From NCBI GenBank assembly GCA_902545405.1, contig CACCFT010000004.1, forward strand, positions 1-64,000: a DNA stretch of 64,000 nucleotides, written 5' to 3'. The position numbers were made by a program, and so were the translations under genes. Below, in pieces: positions 28,934 through 38,609 of the stretch. The stretch is from an uncultured Pelagibacteraceae bacterium. GTDB lineage: Bacteria > Pseudomonadota > Alphaproteobacteria > Pelagibacterales > Pelagibacteraceae. The notes beneath the pieces were generated by a model that saw only the letters and a list, made by a program, of their open reading frames with translations, made no database searches and was not told the DNA's origin. Every line of letters begins with the position of its first letter. The first letter of the stretch is position 1.

Positions 28934-29971
28934 TTATCTAGGAATTACAGAAACATCGTTATCCCATTTGGATAACAAACTCGCTCTAGTACTTTTATCT
29001 CCATAAACTTTAAAATTATAATCAATTAAGTTTATTGTTGATAAGTCTGGAGCATCAGGATCAGCTTTTGCTTTAGTATTAGATGGCACTTGCAAAGATT
29101 TTCCTGAAGTGAAAACCATAGTTTGAATAGCAGGACTTAAAGCCCAGTCATAAAACTTTTTAGCTTCCTTCATATTTCTTGCACCTGCAATAATACTCAT
29201 AGATCCAACTTCATATCCAGTTCCTTCAGCTGGTGAGACCGTAACAACCGGCAAACCTTTTTTTGTTTGTTTCACACCATCATGTTGGAAACAAATACCG
29301 ATTAAGTTTTCACCTCTACCAGTTGCTTTAATTGGTGCAGAACCAGATTTAGTATATGTATTTATGTTTGCATGAAGTTTTTTCATGTAATCCCAACCTT
29401 TATCTTCTCCAAATATTTGAAGAATAGTAGCTAAGGTTGTGTAAGCAGTTCCAGATGAGTTTGGATTTGCTACTTGTATTTCACCTTTATATATTGGTTT
29501 TGTTAAATCCATCCATGATTTTGGAGCTGGAAGACCTTTTTTTGCTAAAAGATCTTTGTTGTATCCAAAACCTAATGCACCAACATAAATTCCTACTGAT
29601 TTAAAATCAGCATTTTTTGCTTGGTTCTGAGCTGCAGGTAATAAATCATTAAAATGAACAGATTTATATTTCTCAGTTAAATTTTCTTGTGCTGCAGTTA
29701 AATGTGGATCGCCTGTTCCACCAAACCAAACATCTCCTTTTGGATTTGATGCTTCTGCTTTTATTTTTGCAAAAGTTTCACCACTACTTGCTCTTGTCAT
29801 AGCAACTTTTGTTCCAGTTTCTTTTTCATAAGCTTGTTCAAGCATTTCACAAACGTCTATTTCAACACTGCAATATAAAGTTAGTTTTGCAGCTGAAGCT
29901 TTATTTGTGATACCGAAAAGTGTTAATGAAAGAACTAGAGCCATAGAAGCTACTTTAAGTATATTTTTCAT
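28934..29971 (-). CDS. Fbp/Fut-type iron(III) substrate-binding protein
   Basis: Signal peptide; LYCSVEIDVCEMLEQAYEKETG; DVWFGGTGDPHL; operon with permease and ATPase. Confidence 0.8.
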   Translation of the reverse strand: MKNILKVASMALVLSLTLFGITNKASAAKLTLYCSVEIDVCEMLEQAYEKETGTKVAMTRASSGETFAKIKAEASNPKGDVWFGGTGDPHLTAAQENLTEKYKSVHFNDLLPAAQNQAKNADFKSVGIYVGALGFGYNKDLLAKKGLPAPKSWMDLTKPIYKGEIQVANPNSSGTAYTTLATILQIFGEDKGWDYMKKLHANINTYTKSGSAPIKATGRGENLIGICFQHDGVKQTKKGLPVVTVSPAEGTGYEVGSMSIIAGARNMKEAKKFYDWALSPAIQTMVFTSGKSLQVPSNTKAKADPDAPDLSTINLIDYNFKVYGDKSTRASLLSKWDNDVSVIPR

Positions 29972-30121
29972 ATATCCCTCACTTTTTTATTAGTTAATGA
30001 TAATAAATTTACACGATTAATGTTAATCTTTTGTTATTTTAAATTTAAAGATAATTTTAATAAATAAAAAAAATATTCAATTTATAGTTTAATTTTGAAA
30101 TCAATTATGTTTACATAAATT

Positions 30122-31126
30122 ATGAATGAAAAAGAGCTTAAAAATCTAATAATTAAAATTTTTATTAATTTTAAATTAAGCAGAAAACATTCAGAAGTTT
30201 GTGCAAATGCAATTATCAATGCGGAACTTGTAGGTGCGCCTTCACATGGATTGTCTCGTTTAAAAATGTATTGTGAAAGAATCTCAAAAAAAGTCATTAA
30301 TCCGAGACCTAAAATTACTGTAAAAAATATATCAAAATCTATATCAATAATTGATGCTGATAATTCTATAGGTTTTGTTGCAGCAGATGAGGCTATTAAA
30401 AAAACTATACAAAATGCAAAAAAAACAGGGATTGGGTTAGTTGCTGTAAAAAACAGCGGACATTATGGATTATCAGGGTATTACGTTGAGCAAGCGGTTA
30501 AAAAAAATTTAATAACATTCGCATTTACAAATGCTCCTCCAGCTATTGCGCCTTTTGGTGGAAAAAAATCAGTCTTTGGAACTAATCCAATATGTTTTGG
30601 AACTCAAACAAATAGTAAGGTTCCGTTTATACTAGATACATCAATGTCTATGATTAATAGAGGTAAAATTAGGATTGCAGAAAAGTTAGGAAAAAAAATA
30701 CCATATGGCGTTGCTTTAAACAAATTTGGTAAACCAACTACAAATGCAAAAGAAGCTCTTGCTGGGGTACAACTTCCAATAGCTGGATTTAGAGGATCTG
30801 GATTAGCCTGGATGGTAGATATTTTAACTGGAGTATTTGTTGGAAGTAATCATGGTGGCAAAGTAAAAGACCCATTTGATGATTTCTCTGGGCCACAAAA
30901 TATCGGTCACTTATTTTTAGCATTTAAAGACAATCTATTTGTTAAAGATTATAAAAAAGAGATAAAAAAAAATATTAAAAGAATAAAAAAAATACCTAAT
31001 TTAAAAGGACAAAAAATATTTTATCCCGGGGAGCAAAAGTATTTAAGAACAAAAACAAACTCCAAAAAATCTATAAAAATTCCAAAAAATATTAAAAAGG
31101 ATTTAGATATTCTCTTAACTAGTTAA
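30122..31126 (+). CDS. LDH2/MDH2 family oxidoreductase
   Basis: SHGLSRLKMYCERI, SGHYGLSGYYVEQA, APFGGKKSVFGTNPI motifs. Confidence 0.85.
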   Translation: MNEKELKNLIIKIFINFKLSRKHSEVCANAIINAELVGAPSHGLSRLKMYCERISKKVINPRPKITVKNISKSISIIDADNSIGFVAADEAIKKTIQNAKKTGIGLVAVKNSGHYGLSGYYVEQAVKKNLITFAFTNAPPAIAPFGGKKSVFGTNPICFGTQTNSKVPFILDTSMSMINRGKIRIAEKLGKKIPYGVALNKFGKPTTNAKEALAGVQLPIAGFRGSGLAWMVDILTGVFVGSNHGGKVKDPFDDFSGPQNIGHLFLAFKDNLFVKDYKKEIKKNIKRIKKIPNLKGQKIFYPGEQKYLRTKTNSKKSIKIPKNIKKDLDILLTS

Positions 31127-31329
31127 CCTGCAAAATAACCTAGTATTCCAATAGATAAACAGACTGAAAGTATTATTATTTTTGACTGAAGTGCCTCTTT
31201 TTTCTTTTCAGTGATTACTCGTTTCTTTAGAACATCTATATTTACTTTACGAGGGGACATTCGAATTACTCTTCGTTTTTTTTCAGGTATTTCAATATTA
31301 GATGTTCTATTTAAGCTTTCAGTACTCAT
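31123..31329 (-). CDS. Small basic protein with C-terminal TM helix
   Basis: 68-aa ORF; basic N-terminus, hydrophobic tail IIILSVCLSIGILGYFAG. Confidence 0.5.
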   Translation of the reverse strand: MSTESLNRTSNIEIPEKKRRVIRMSPRKVNIDVLKKRVITEKKKEALQSKIIILSVCLSIGILGYFAG

Positions 31330-31373
31330 TAAATTATTAAAACATAAAGTAAAAAATTTTACAGATTTTAACT

Positions 31374-31419
31374 GTTCAAAATGGGTTGACTCAAGTTTTA
31401 AAATTGTTCAAATTGGGTT
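31374..31419. repeat. Tandem 14-bp direct repeat, candidate operator
   Basis: GTTCAAAATGGGTT (31374-31387) and GTTCAAATTGGGTT (31406-31419), 13/14 identical, 32-bp period. Confidence 0.75.
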
Positions 31420-31429
31420 TTGATACATT

Positions 31430-32392
31430 ATGAAGCAGCTACCAAGTGTAAATTCAGAACTAGATGATGAACTGATCGATAAAATTTTCAAAAATCATTT
31501 TGATATTTTAAGTCCTTTTTTTTTAAAACTTATGTCTGAATGGACAATCGGTGCTTATAAAGTGTTTAAAGATATAGATACTTACACGATTTTAATTTAT
31601 TTGATTAGTAAGCAGTTTGATTTTTACAGACGTAATAATTTAAATATTACTTTCAATGATTTTTATAAGGATAAATCATTAGAGATTGAGAAAATTAACC
31701 TTATAAGAATATCAAAGGATCTTAAAATACCAAAAGAAAGTGTCAGAAGAAAAATTATATCCCTGGAAAAAAGGGGAATAATTAAAAAAAAGGGCAAGAA
31801 GATTACAATAGATAGAAGTGCTTACAATTCAACACAGCCAAATGATACATTAAAAAATATATGCACACTTTTATCTGTTTTTAGTCAAATTTTAAAAGAA
31901 GAAAAAGTTGTAAAAAACGAAATGTCCAGTAATGAAATTAACAATTTAATAAAACATAATTTCTCATTTTGCTGGTATCAATTTTATAAATTTTTATTCC
32001 CTTACTGCTTAAGATGGAAAAATTATTTTGGTGATATGGAAATATTTACTATTTTAGCAACTATAATTTTGAATAATAATTCAAAAATTGGAAGGCAACT
32101 TAAAGGAGTTGATAGTTATTTAGATAAATGGAGAGATAAAATTATTAATAAAAAAATAAAAGGAATTAATGCAATGTCTATTTCTGAAATAACAGGAATA
32201 CCAAGACCAACAGTAGTAAGAAAAATCAAGAAATTAATTAAAAGTAAATTTATTTCTTTAGACAAAAATAAATTGATAAATTTTGATGTCAGCAAACAAA
32301 ATTTTAAAGATATGTCGATAATCCAAGACGAAAATTTAAAATCAATAAATGTTTTTATAAAAAGAACCTACAATCAAATAAATCTTAATTAG
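31430..32392 (+). CDS. Transcriptional regulator with two internally duplicated winged-helix modules
   Basis: Halves align: ISKDLKIPKESVRRKIISLEKRGIIKKKGKKITID vs ISEITGIPRPTVVRKIKKLIKSKFISLDKNKLINFD. Confidence 0.75.
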   Translation: MKQLPSVNSELDDELIDKIFKNHFDILSPFFLKLMSEWTIGAYKVFKDIDTYTILIYLISKQFDFYRRNNLNITFNDFYKDKSLEIEKINLIRISKDLKIPKESVRRKIISLEKRGIIKKKGKKITIDRSAYNSTQPNDTLKNICTLLSVFSQILKEEKVVKNEMSSNEINNLIKHNFSFCWYQFYKFLFPYCLRWKNYFGDMEIFTILATIILNNNSKIGRQLKGVDSYLDKWRDKIINKKIKGINAMSISEITGIPRPTVVRKIKKLIKSKFISLDKNKLINFDVSKQNFKDMSIIQDENLKSINVFIKRTYNQINLN

Positions 32393-33233
32393 AATTTTTA
32401 AGAATATATATAAATATAAATCCAGTTATATACATTACTAATGCATAAGCAGCGGTGGGAACCATGTAAGCGACATCATTGAAAATTTGTGTTGCTACAA
32501 ATACAGCTAAAGTTCCATTTTGTAATCCACATTCTAAAGAAATACATTTTCTCTGTGGTATTCCAGTTGCAAAGCCTTTTGCAATGTAAAATGCCAAAGT
32601 CATCATGACTACGTTTAATATTAAAACAGCTAAACCCGCTTGACCTAAGTATGATATTATATTTTCTCTTTCCTCAATCCATATTGCTGCAAATACAACA
32701 ATAAACAAAATACCTGTAATTCTATTTACAATATTAATATTAGAAGAAATAAAGTTTTCAGCAAATCTTCTAATTATCATTCCTAGAATTACTGGCACAG
32801 TTACAACTAGTGCCATTTTAAGAGCAATACCAGTCATCGTAATATCTGAGGATAAATCAGTTACACCTAATAATTTTGCTGAAGAAAAAACAATAAATGG
32901 AACAGAAAAAATACTAATTAAACTACCTACTGCTGTTAACGAAATAGATAATGCAACATCTCCATTCGCAAATTTTGTTAAAACATTTGATGTTACTCCT
33001 CCAGGAGCTGCAGCAATAATCATTAATCCTAATGCTAATTCAACTGGTAATCTTAATATTAAAAGTAAAATATAAGCGACGATTGGGAGAAGGATTAATT
33101 GACAAATTATTCCGACTGTAAAATCTTTTGGATTATTTATAACTCTTAAAAAATCTCTAGTTGATAAGCCCAATCCAAGACCTAACATTATAAGGGCTAA
33201 CGCTATAGGTGCAATTATTGTAACTATCTCCAT
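32385..33233 (-). CDS. BASS family (bile acid:Na+ symporter-like) transporter
   Basis: Multi-TM; IAAAPGGVTSNVLT; ECGLQNGTLAVFVA. Confidence 0.88.
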   Translation of the reverse strand: MEIVTIIAPIALALIMLGLGLGLSTRDFLRVINNPKDFTVGIICQLILLPIVAYILLLILRLPVELALGLMIIAAAPGGVTSNVLTKFANGDVALSISLTAVGSLISIFSVPFIVFSSAKLLGVTDLSSDITMTGIALKMALVVTVPVILGMIIRRFAENFISSNINIVNRITGILFIVVFAAIWIEERENIISYLGQAGLAVLILNVVMMTLAFYIAKGFATGIPQRKCISLECGLQNGTLAVFVATQIFNDVAYMVPTAAYALVMYITGFIFIYILKNSN

Positions 33234-33317
33234 CGTTTGTTCAATTTTAAACTATTTTTATATCGAACGTAATAAAAAATATTGATATTTAGAACCATAA
33301 CAAATATTTAAACTCAT

Positions 33318-34229
33318 ATGTTATCTGATAAATCCACAGTTTGTCCTGTAAATCTACTTAATATAGCTCATCAAAAAAGAGGTGTAAAAGCAGCCATTGT
33401 AAATGCAGGTAAAAAATTACCAATGATGTCAGTAATGGATGCTGTCTCTGAAAAATTGATCACCCCAATATTAATAGGTGATAAACAAAAAATACAAGAA
33501 TGCGCAGATGAACTTAAATTTGATATATCAAATTTTGAAATAATTAATGAGCCAGTTGAAAATAATACAGCTGGAATTGCAACCAAACTTGCATCGGAAG
33601 ATAAAGTAAAAATTATAGTAAAAGGACATATTCATACTGATATATTGATGAAAGAAGTTCTTAGAAGAGAATATAAATTAATTGGAAAAACAAGACTAAG
33701 TCATATTTGGCATATGACATTACAAAAAGATGATAAACCATTAATCATAACTGATGGAGCATTGAATGTTTCTCCTAACCTAAAAACTAAAATGCATATT
33801 TTAAAAAATGTTATAGATTTTAGTCATAGAATTAATATTCCAAGACCAAAAATTTCTATCCTTTCAGCGACAGAAGAAGTTATTGATAGTGTACAGAGTT
33901 CGGTTGAAGCTAAAGAATTAACTGAATTGGCAAGTAAAGAAAATTTTAATGCTGATATTTTTGGACCCTTAGCATTTGACAATAGTATTTCAAAAAAATC
34001 TGCTTCTATTAAGGGAATTGAGAATATAGTTGCTGGGGAAGCTGATGTATTATTAGTTCCAAATGTCGAAACTGGAAATGCGCTTGTAAAAATGATGATT
34101 TATTTTATGGGAGCATGTGCAGCAGGCGTAGTTGTTGGAGGTAAAGTACCTGTTGTTATAACAAGTAGATCAGATGATGCGACAGCAAGACTTGCTTCTA
34201 TAGCTGCAGCCGTTGTTGCTTTAGATTAA
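33318..34229 (+). CDS. Phosphate acetyl/butyryltransferase family (short Pta/Ptb)
   Basis: VKGHIHTDILMKEVL, ITDGALNVSP, ADVLLVPNVETGNALVK motifs. Confidence 0.82.
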   Translation: MLSDKSTVCPVNLLNIAHQKRGVKAAIVNAGKKLPMMSVMDAVSEKLITPILIGDKQKIQECADELKFDISNFEIINEPVENNTAGIATKLASEDKVKIIVKGHIHTDILMKEVLRREYKLIGKTRLSHIWHMTLQKDDKPLIITDGALNVSPNLKTKMHILKNVIDFSHRINIPRPKISILSATEEVIDSVQSSVEAKELTELASKENFNADIFGPLAFDNSISKKSASIKGIENIVAGEADVLLVPNVETGNALVKMMIYFMGACAAGVVVGGKVPVVITSRSDDATARLASIAAAVVALD

Positions 34230-34288
34230 ACTTCTATTGAATAAACATCTTATATAATTTAAACATTTATAAAATTAGAGAAAAAATA

Positions 34289-35575
34289 ATGGCAATTACT
34301 TATATAAAAAAAGCTGAAAAAACTGCATTTACAGGTGAAGATGAAACAAGAACTAAGGTAAGTTCTATTTTAAAAGATTTAGAAAAAACTAAAGACCAAG
34401 GGGTTAAAGATATTTTAAAAAAATTTGATAATTATGAAGGTGATATAATTGTTAGCAAAGAAAAAATTGAGGAAATAAATAAAACTTTAGATCAGAAGAT
34501 TAAAGACGATATTCAGTTCTCTCATGAAAGAGTAAGGAAGTTTGCAGAACACCAGCTTGAAAATCTTGGAAAAGACTCAGAAGTTGAATTATCGCCTGGT
34601 TTAATAGCAGGGCAAAAATTAATACCTGTAAATACCGTTGGGTGTTACGTGCCCGGTGGAAGATATAACAATATCGCCTCTGCTATAATGAGTGTGACAA
34701 CTGCAAAAGTTGCTGGAGTAAAAAATGTAATTGCAACAAGTCCGCCGAAAGATTCAAATGGTGCTAACCCAATTATAATTTATACAGCTAACCTTTGTGG
34801 TGCAGATGTAATTATGAACATTGGCGGTATAGGAGCAATTGGTGCGCTTGCATATGGTTGCTTTGGTAATCCAGAAGTAGATATGATTGTTGGACCTGGA
34901 AATAAATTTGTAGCAGAGTCTAAAAGGATTTTATTTGGAAAAGTTGGAATTGATTTATTTGCAGGACCAACCGAAATAGGCATTATTGCAGATCATACAG
35001 CTGACAAAGAAATAATCGCTTATGATTTAGTTGGACAGGCTGAACATGGTCCTGACTCTCCAGCTTGGCTTTACACTACTGATAAATCTTTATGTGATTA
35101 TGTTATGAAAAGAGTTCCAGAAATTATTCAAGAACTACCTGAACATAACAGAAATAATGCTGATGCTGCATGGAGAGATTATGGAGAAGTAATTATGTGT
35201 GATACCAAAGAAGAAATGATGAAAGTGAGTGATGAATATGCACCAGAACATTTAGAGGTTCAAGCTGAAGACTTAGACTGGTATTTAAAAAATCTTAAAA
35301 ATTATGGTTCTTTATTTTTAGGTGAGGAAACAACAGTTGCGTATGGAGATAAATGCTCTGGACCAAATCATATTCTACCAACAAAAGGTGCAGGAAAATA
35401 TACTGGAGGCTTATACGTTGGAAAATTTATAAAAACAGTCACTTACCAAAAAATGAATAAAGAATCTAACAAAGAAGTTGGTGCTGCAGCGGCTAGAATT
35501 TCTAGATATGAAGGTATGGAAGCTCATGCTAGAACTGGTGATGTAAGACTTCGAAAATATGGTTTTTCAAATTAG
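34289..35575 (+). CDS. Histidinol dehydrogenase superfamily, HpsN-type (sulfopropanediol 3-dehydrogenase-like)
   Basis: PVNTVGCYVPGGRYNNIASAIMSVTTAKVAGVK; YAPEHLEVQ; GDKCSGPNHILPTKGAGKYTGGLYVGKFIKTVTYQ resembles HpsN rather than HisD. Confidence 0.7.
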   Translation: MAITYIKKAEKTAFTGEDETRTKVSSILKDLEKTKDQGVKDILKKFDNYEGDIIVSKEKIEEINKTLDQKIKDDIQFSHERVRKFAEHQLENLGKDSEVELSPGLIAGQKLIPVNTVGCYVPGGRYNNIASAIMSVTTAKVAGVKNVIATSPPKDSNGANPIIIYTANLCGADVIMNIGGIGAIGALAYGCFGNPEVDMIVGPGNKFVAESKRILFGKVGIDLFAGPTEIGIIADHTADKEIIAYDLVGQAEHGPDSPAWLYTTDKSLCDYVMKRVPEIIQELPEHNRNNADAAWRDYGEVIMCDTKEEMMKVSDEYAPEHLEVQAEDLDWYLKNLKNYGSLFLGEETTVAYGDKCSGPNHILPTKGAGKYTGGLYVGKFIKTVTYQKMNKESNKEVGAAAARISRYEGMEAHARTGDVRLRKYGFSN

Positions 35576-35588
35576 AGAACTTTAGTTT

Positions 35589-36665
35589 TCAAGATTTAAA
35601 AATATCAATTCCGATCTGACTTAATATATGCGCTAGATCTATCGGTACCCAATTTTCTCTGATTTTTCCCTCATCATGATGATAAAAATCCATAACTCTC
35701 ATAGTTACTTTATTTTTATTTGAATTATATCCTAGCCAATCATTTGAATCATACACTGCTTGTATACTGTGCCATCCAGCAGTAAGTGAAAATTTACCAT
35801 CTCCTAATTCACAATAATGTCCTAATTCCCAGTAATTTCTTTCTTTAAATGTTTTTCTAAAAGGAAGTTGATGATGATCAATAAAACCTTCCAAAGAGCG
35901 TGCTGTTCCTATACCGCTAGGTCCATACCAAATCATTTTTTCATGCCAAAAATCTTTTTGTGGGTGATTAATAAGTTTTTCTTTTAAATCAGAGTCAGAT
36001 GATGCTTCTAATTCTGGTTTAATATTTAAACTTCTTTGCATAGTAAGAGATTGATCTAGAGTGGCTTTTGAAACATCTAAATTGTTTTCGTAAAAATTTA
36101 CACCATCTGTATTTATTGGTGTCATCCAAATGCCCTCATACCCTCTTGAAGGATTTATTGGAAACTTCCCTACTTGATTTAGAAAATTTATTGTGTCGAT
36201 TAAAATGTGACTTTCAATAATTTTATTGTTTTTTAATTCGTGTATCTCACAGCATCTTAAATTTACCATTTTAAAATTTGGCTCTACATTTAGCCATTTC
36301 TTTTTAAAAATTCCTGATAAGGTAGATATTGTTCCAACTTGAAATTTATCTCTAAAGGCTCCGCCTATAACGAGTTGTTCTCTTCTCTCTAAATCAGGAA
36401 ACGCATCAAAAAGTGGGGTCCAAAATTTATCCCTAAAATTAGACAAACCTTTAAATTCATTTAATGGAAAAAAACATTTAATATTTACATCTTCGCTAAA
36501 ATATTTGCTTAAATTTTCTTCTATTTTAGATGGTCCAAGATTGTAAATATTGTTCAAATAATTTCTAACTATTTGTTTATTTTGTTTATTTTCTTCAGCT
36601 GTGATTTTTAATTCTTGAAAATTATTTTGATTTTTAAGTCCTGTATCAAATTGTTCTATTTGCAT
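35589..36665 (-). CDS. Double SnoaL/NTF2-like domain protein
   Basis: Two SnoaL-like segments (FRDKFWTPLFDAFPDLERR; VMDFYHHDEGKIRENWVPIDLAHILSQIG); ATG 36665 preferred over 36725. Confidence 0.65.
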   Translation of the reverse strand: MQIEQFDTGLKNQNNFQELKITAEENKQNKQIVRNYLNNIYNLGPSKIEENLSKYFSEDVNIKCFFPLNEFKGLSNFRDKFWTPLFDAFPDLERREQLVIGGAFRDKFQVGTISTLSGIFKKKWLNVEPNFKMVNLRCCEIHELKNNKIIESHILIDTINFLNQVGKFPINPSRGYEGIWMTPINTDGVNFYENNLDVSKATLDQSLTMQRSLNIKPELEASSDSDLKEKLINHPQKDFWHEKMIWYGPSGIGTARSLEGFIDHHQLPFRKTFKERNYWELGHYCELGDGKFSLTAGWHSIQAVYDSNDWLGYNSNKNKVTMRVMDFYHHDEGKIRENWVPIDLAHILSQIGIDIFKS

Positions 36666-36706
36666 AAATTGCAATTTATATTTAAATAGAGATAAATAAC
36701 AAGAAT

Positions 36707-37645
36707 ATGATTGATAGATTAGCAAAATTTAATGAGCTCGTTCCAAGTAGCCTTCCTTTTGTAGAGGGTAGATTAGAAGGTCATAAAGAAAGAAAAAATT
36801 ATACAATTATTGGACGTGGTGTCGCTGAAGACACCAAACAGCTAATAAAAATACAGTCTTTACATGGGTATAATTTAGGAGCAGTGAGTGCTATGCCAAA
36901 AAATGGATCTGGTCTTCATAGTCATACTACGGCTGAAGTATTTGTAATTTACTCAGGTAAATGGAGATTTTATTGGGGTGCTGATGGAAAACAAGAAACA
37001 ATATTAGAAGCTGGCGATATAATTTCAATGCCTACAAATATGTTCAGAGCATTTGAAAATGTTGGAGATAAAGAAAGTTTGATGTTTGTTGTATTAGGCG
37101 GAGATGATCCTGGTATAATAACATGGGTTCCAGAAATTTTAAAAAAGGCAAAAGAGACTGGTATGGCATTGCTTGATGATAATTCGTTAATAGATTTAAA
37201 AAAGGTTGAAGTGCCTAACGGTAGAAAGATGATAGAGCCTATCACTCAAGATGAATTAGAAAGATTTGATAATTATTTGCCAGAAGAATTAGAAAAAAAT
37301 ATTTATAGAAATAAACAAAACAATATCAGCGATGAAGTTAATGGTATTAAATTATATCAAGTATTAGGAAACAAATTTAATAAAAAAAATTATGAACCTT
37401 CAATCAAACAAGATACTGGATTTAATTTAACAACATTAAATTCTATATCTGGTGAAATTAAAGGTATTGAATGTATAAAGCCTACCGTTCTTTTTGCTCA
37501 AGAAGGTAATTGGAAAATAGCAATAAGAAACTCAAATATAAAATTAGAAAAAGGAGACACTTTTTCAGTTCCTTTGAGTAGCAAAATAGATATCTCGTGT
37601 AATAATTCAGAAAATAGTATTTTAAATTTTGTTAGTCAGATCTAA
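36707..37645 (+). CDS. Cupin domain protein
   Basis: SGLHSHTTAEVFVIYSGKWRFYWGADGKQETILEAGDIISMPTNMFRAFENVG. Confidence 0.85.
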   Translation: MIDRLAKFNELVPSSLPFVEGRLEGHKERKNYTIIGRGVAEDTKQLIKIQSLHGYNLGAVSAMPKNGSGLHSHTTAEVFVIYSGKWRFYWGADGKQETILEAGDIISMPTNMFRAFENVGDKESLMFVVLGGDDPGIITWVPEILKKAKETGMALLDDNSLIDLKKVEVPNGRKMIEPITQDELERFDNYLPEELEKNIYRNKQNNISDEVNGIKLYQVLGNKFNKKNYEPSIKQDTGFNLTTLNSISGEIKGIECIKPTVLFAQEGNWKIAIRNSNIKLEKGDTFSVPLSSKIDISCNNSENSILNFVSQI

Positions 37646-38604
37646 TGAAAGGATTTGATAGTAATTATAAAAATTTAACTGATTACATTTTAAAAATTAC
37701 TAAACAAATTTGGGAAGGGAAAGATGTCGAGTCGATATCTAAATATTATTCAGAGAATATACCTGTAAGATCACCCTTTGGGATAACCTATGGTTTTAAA
37801 CCTGTTATTGATGCAACTTATAAAACTTTAGACGAATTTCCAGACAGACAATTATTAGGTGAGGATGTAATTTGGAGTGGAAATGATGATGAAGGATATC
37901 ATTCATCTCACAGAATTCTGAGCAAAGCTACACATTTAAATGACGGGTATTATGGAAAAAAAACAGGAAACAAAATTGTTTATAGAGTTATAGCTGACTG
38001 TGCATGTAAAAATAATCAGGTTTATGATGAGTGGATTGTGAGAGATCAAGGTGCAATGGTTCGACAGCTAGGTTATACACCTGAGCAATTTGCAAGGCAT
38101 TTAATTGATAAAGAAGGTGGGGTATCTAAAGCTATCAAAGTTTTTAATAGATCTTCTGATAAAAAGTCAGATTATACTCCAGTAAAAGTAAATGAAGTTT
38201 CATCAGGTTATATATATTCCAATATTTTAAAGAAAATATTTAATAATGATTATGATTTTGAAGATTATGATAGAGCAGCCAGTCTATTTTGGCCAAGTAA
38301 TAAAGTTGGAAATGGCAGTGAAGATATAATTAAATATTGGAGCTCTTTAAAAAATATATTTTCTGAAATAAAGTTTACAATCGAACATGTTGCATCATTG
38401 GATGAAAAAAATAACAATCAAAAAGCTACAATCAGATGGTTTTTAAGTGGTAAGCACTCTAAAGACAGTGAAGAATTTGGGAAAAAGACTGACAAAGATT
38501 TATTTATAATGGGTATAAATCATGCAGAATTAAGAGATTATAAAATAATAAGAGAATGGGTATTGTTTGATGAAGTGGCTATTTGGAAACAAATATTAAT
38601 GTAA
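37645..38604 (+). CDS. Double SnoaL/NTF2-like domain protein
   Basis: Two NTF2-like segments (DVESISKYYSENIPVRSPFGI...DEWIVRDQGAMVRQLG; DRAASLFWPSNKVGNGSEDIIKYWSSLKNIFSEIKFTIE...). Confidence 0.65.
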   Translation: MKGFDSNYKNLTDYILKITKQIWEGKDVESISKYYSENIPVRSPFGITYGFKPVIDATYKTLDEFPDRQLLGEDVIWSGNDDEGYHSSHRILSKATHLNDGYYGKKTGNKIVYRVIADCACKNNQVYDEWIVRDQGAMVRQLGYTPEQFARHLIDKEGGVSKAIKVFNRSSDKKSDYTPVKVNEVSSGYIYSNILKKIFNNDYDFEDYDRAASLFWPSNKVGNGSEDIIKYWSSLKNIFSEIKFTIEHVASLDEKNNNQKATIRWFLSGKHSKDSEEFGKKTDKDLFIMGINHAELRDYKIIREWVLFDEVAIWKQILM

Positions 38605-38609
38605 AAACA

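Noticed and set aside
33371-33586. Antisense ORFs such as 33371-33586, 34780-34983, 36970-37245, 40506-40772, 49563-49844, 51244-51432 and 61144-61368
   Set aside because: All lie fully within well-supported genes on the opposite strand and show no domain signal.
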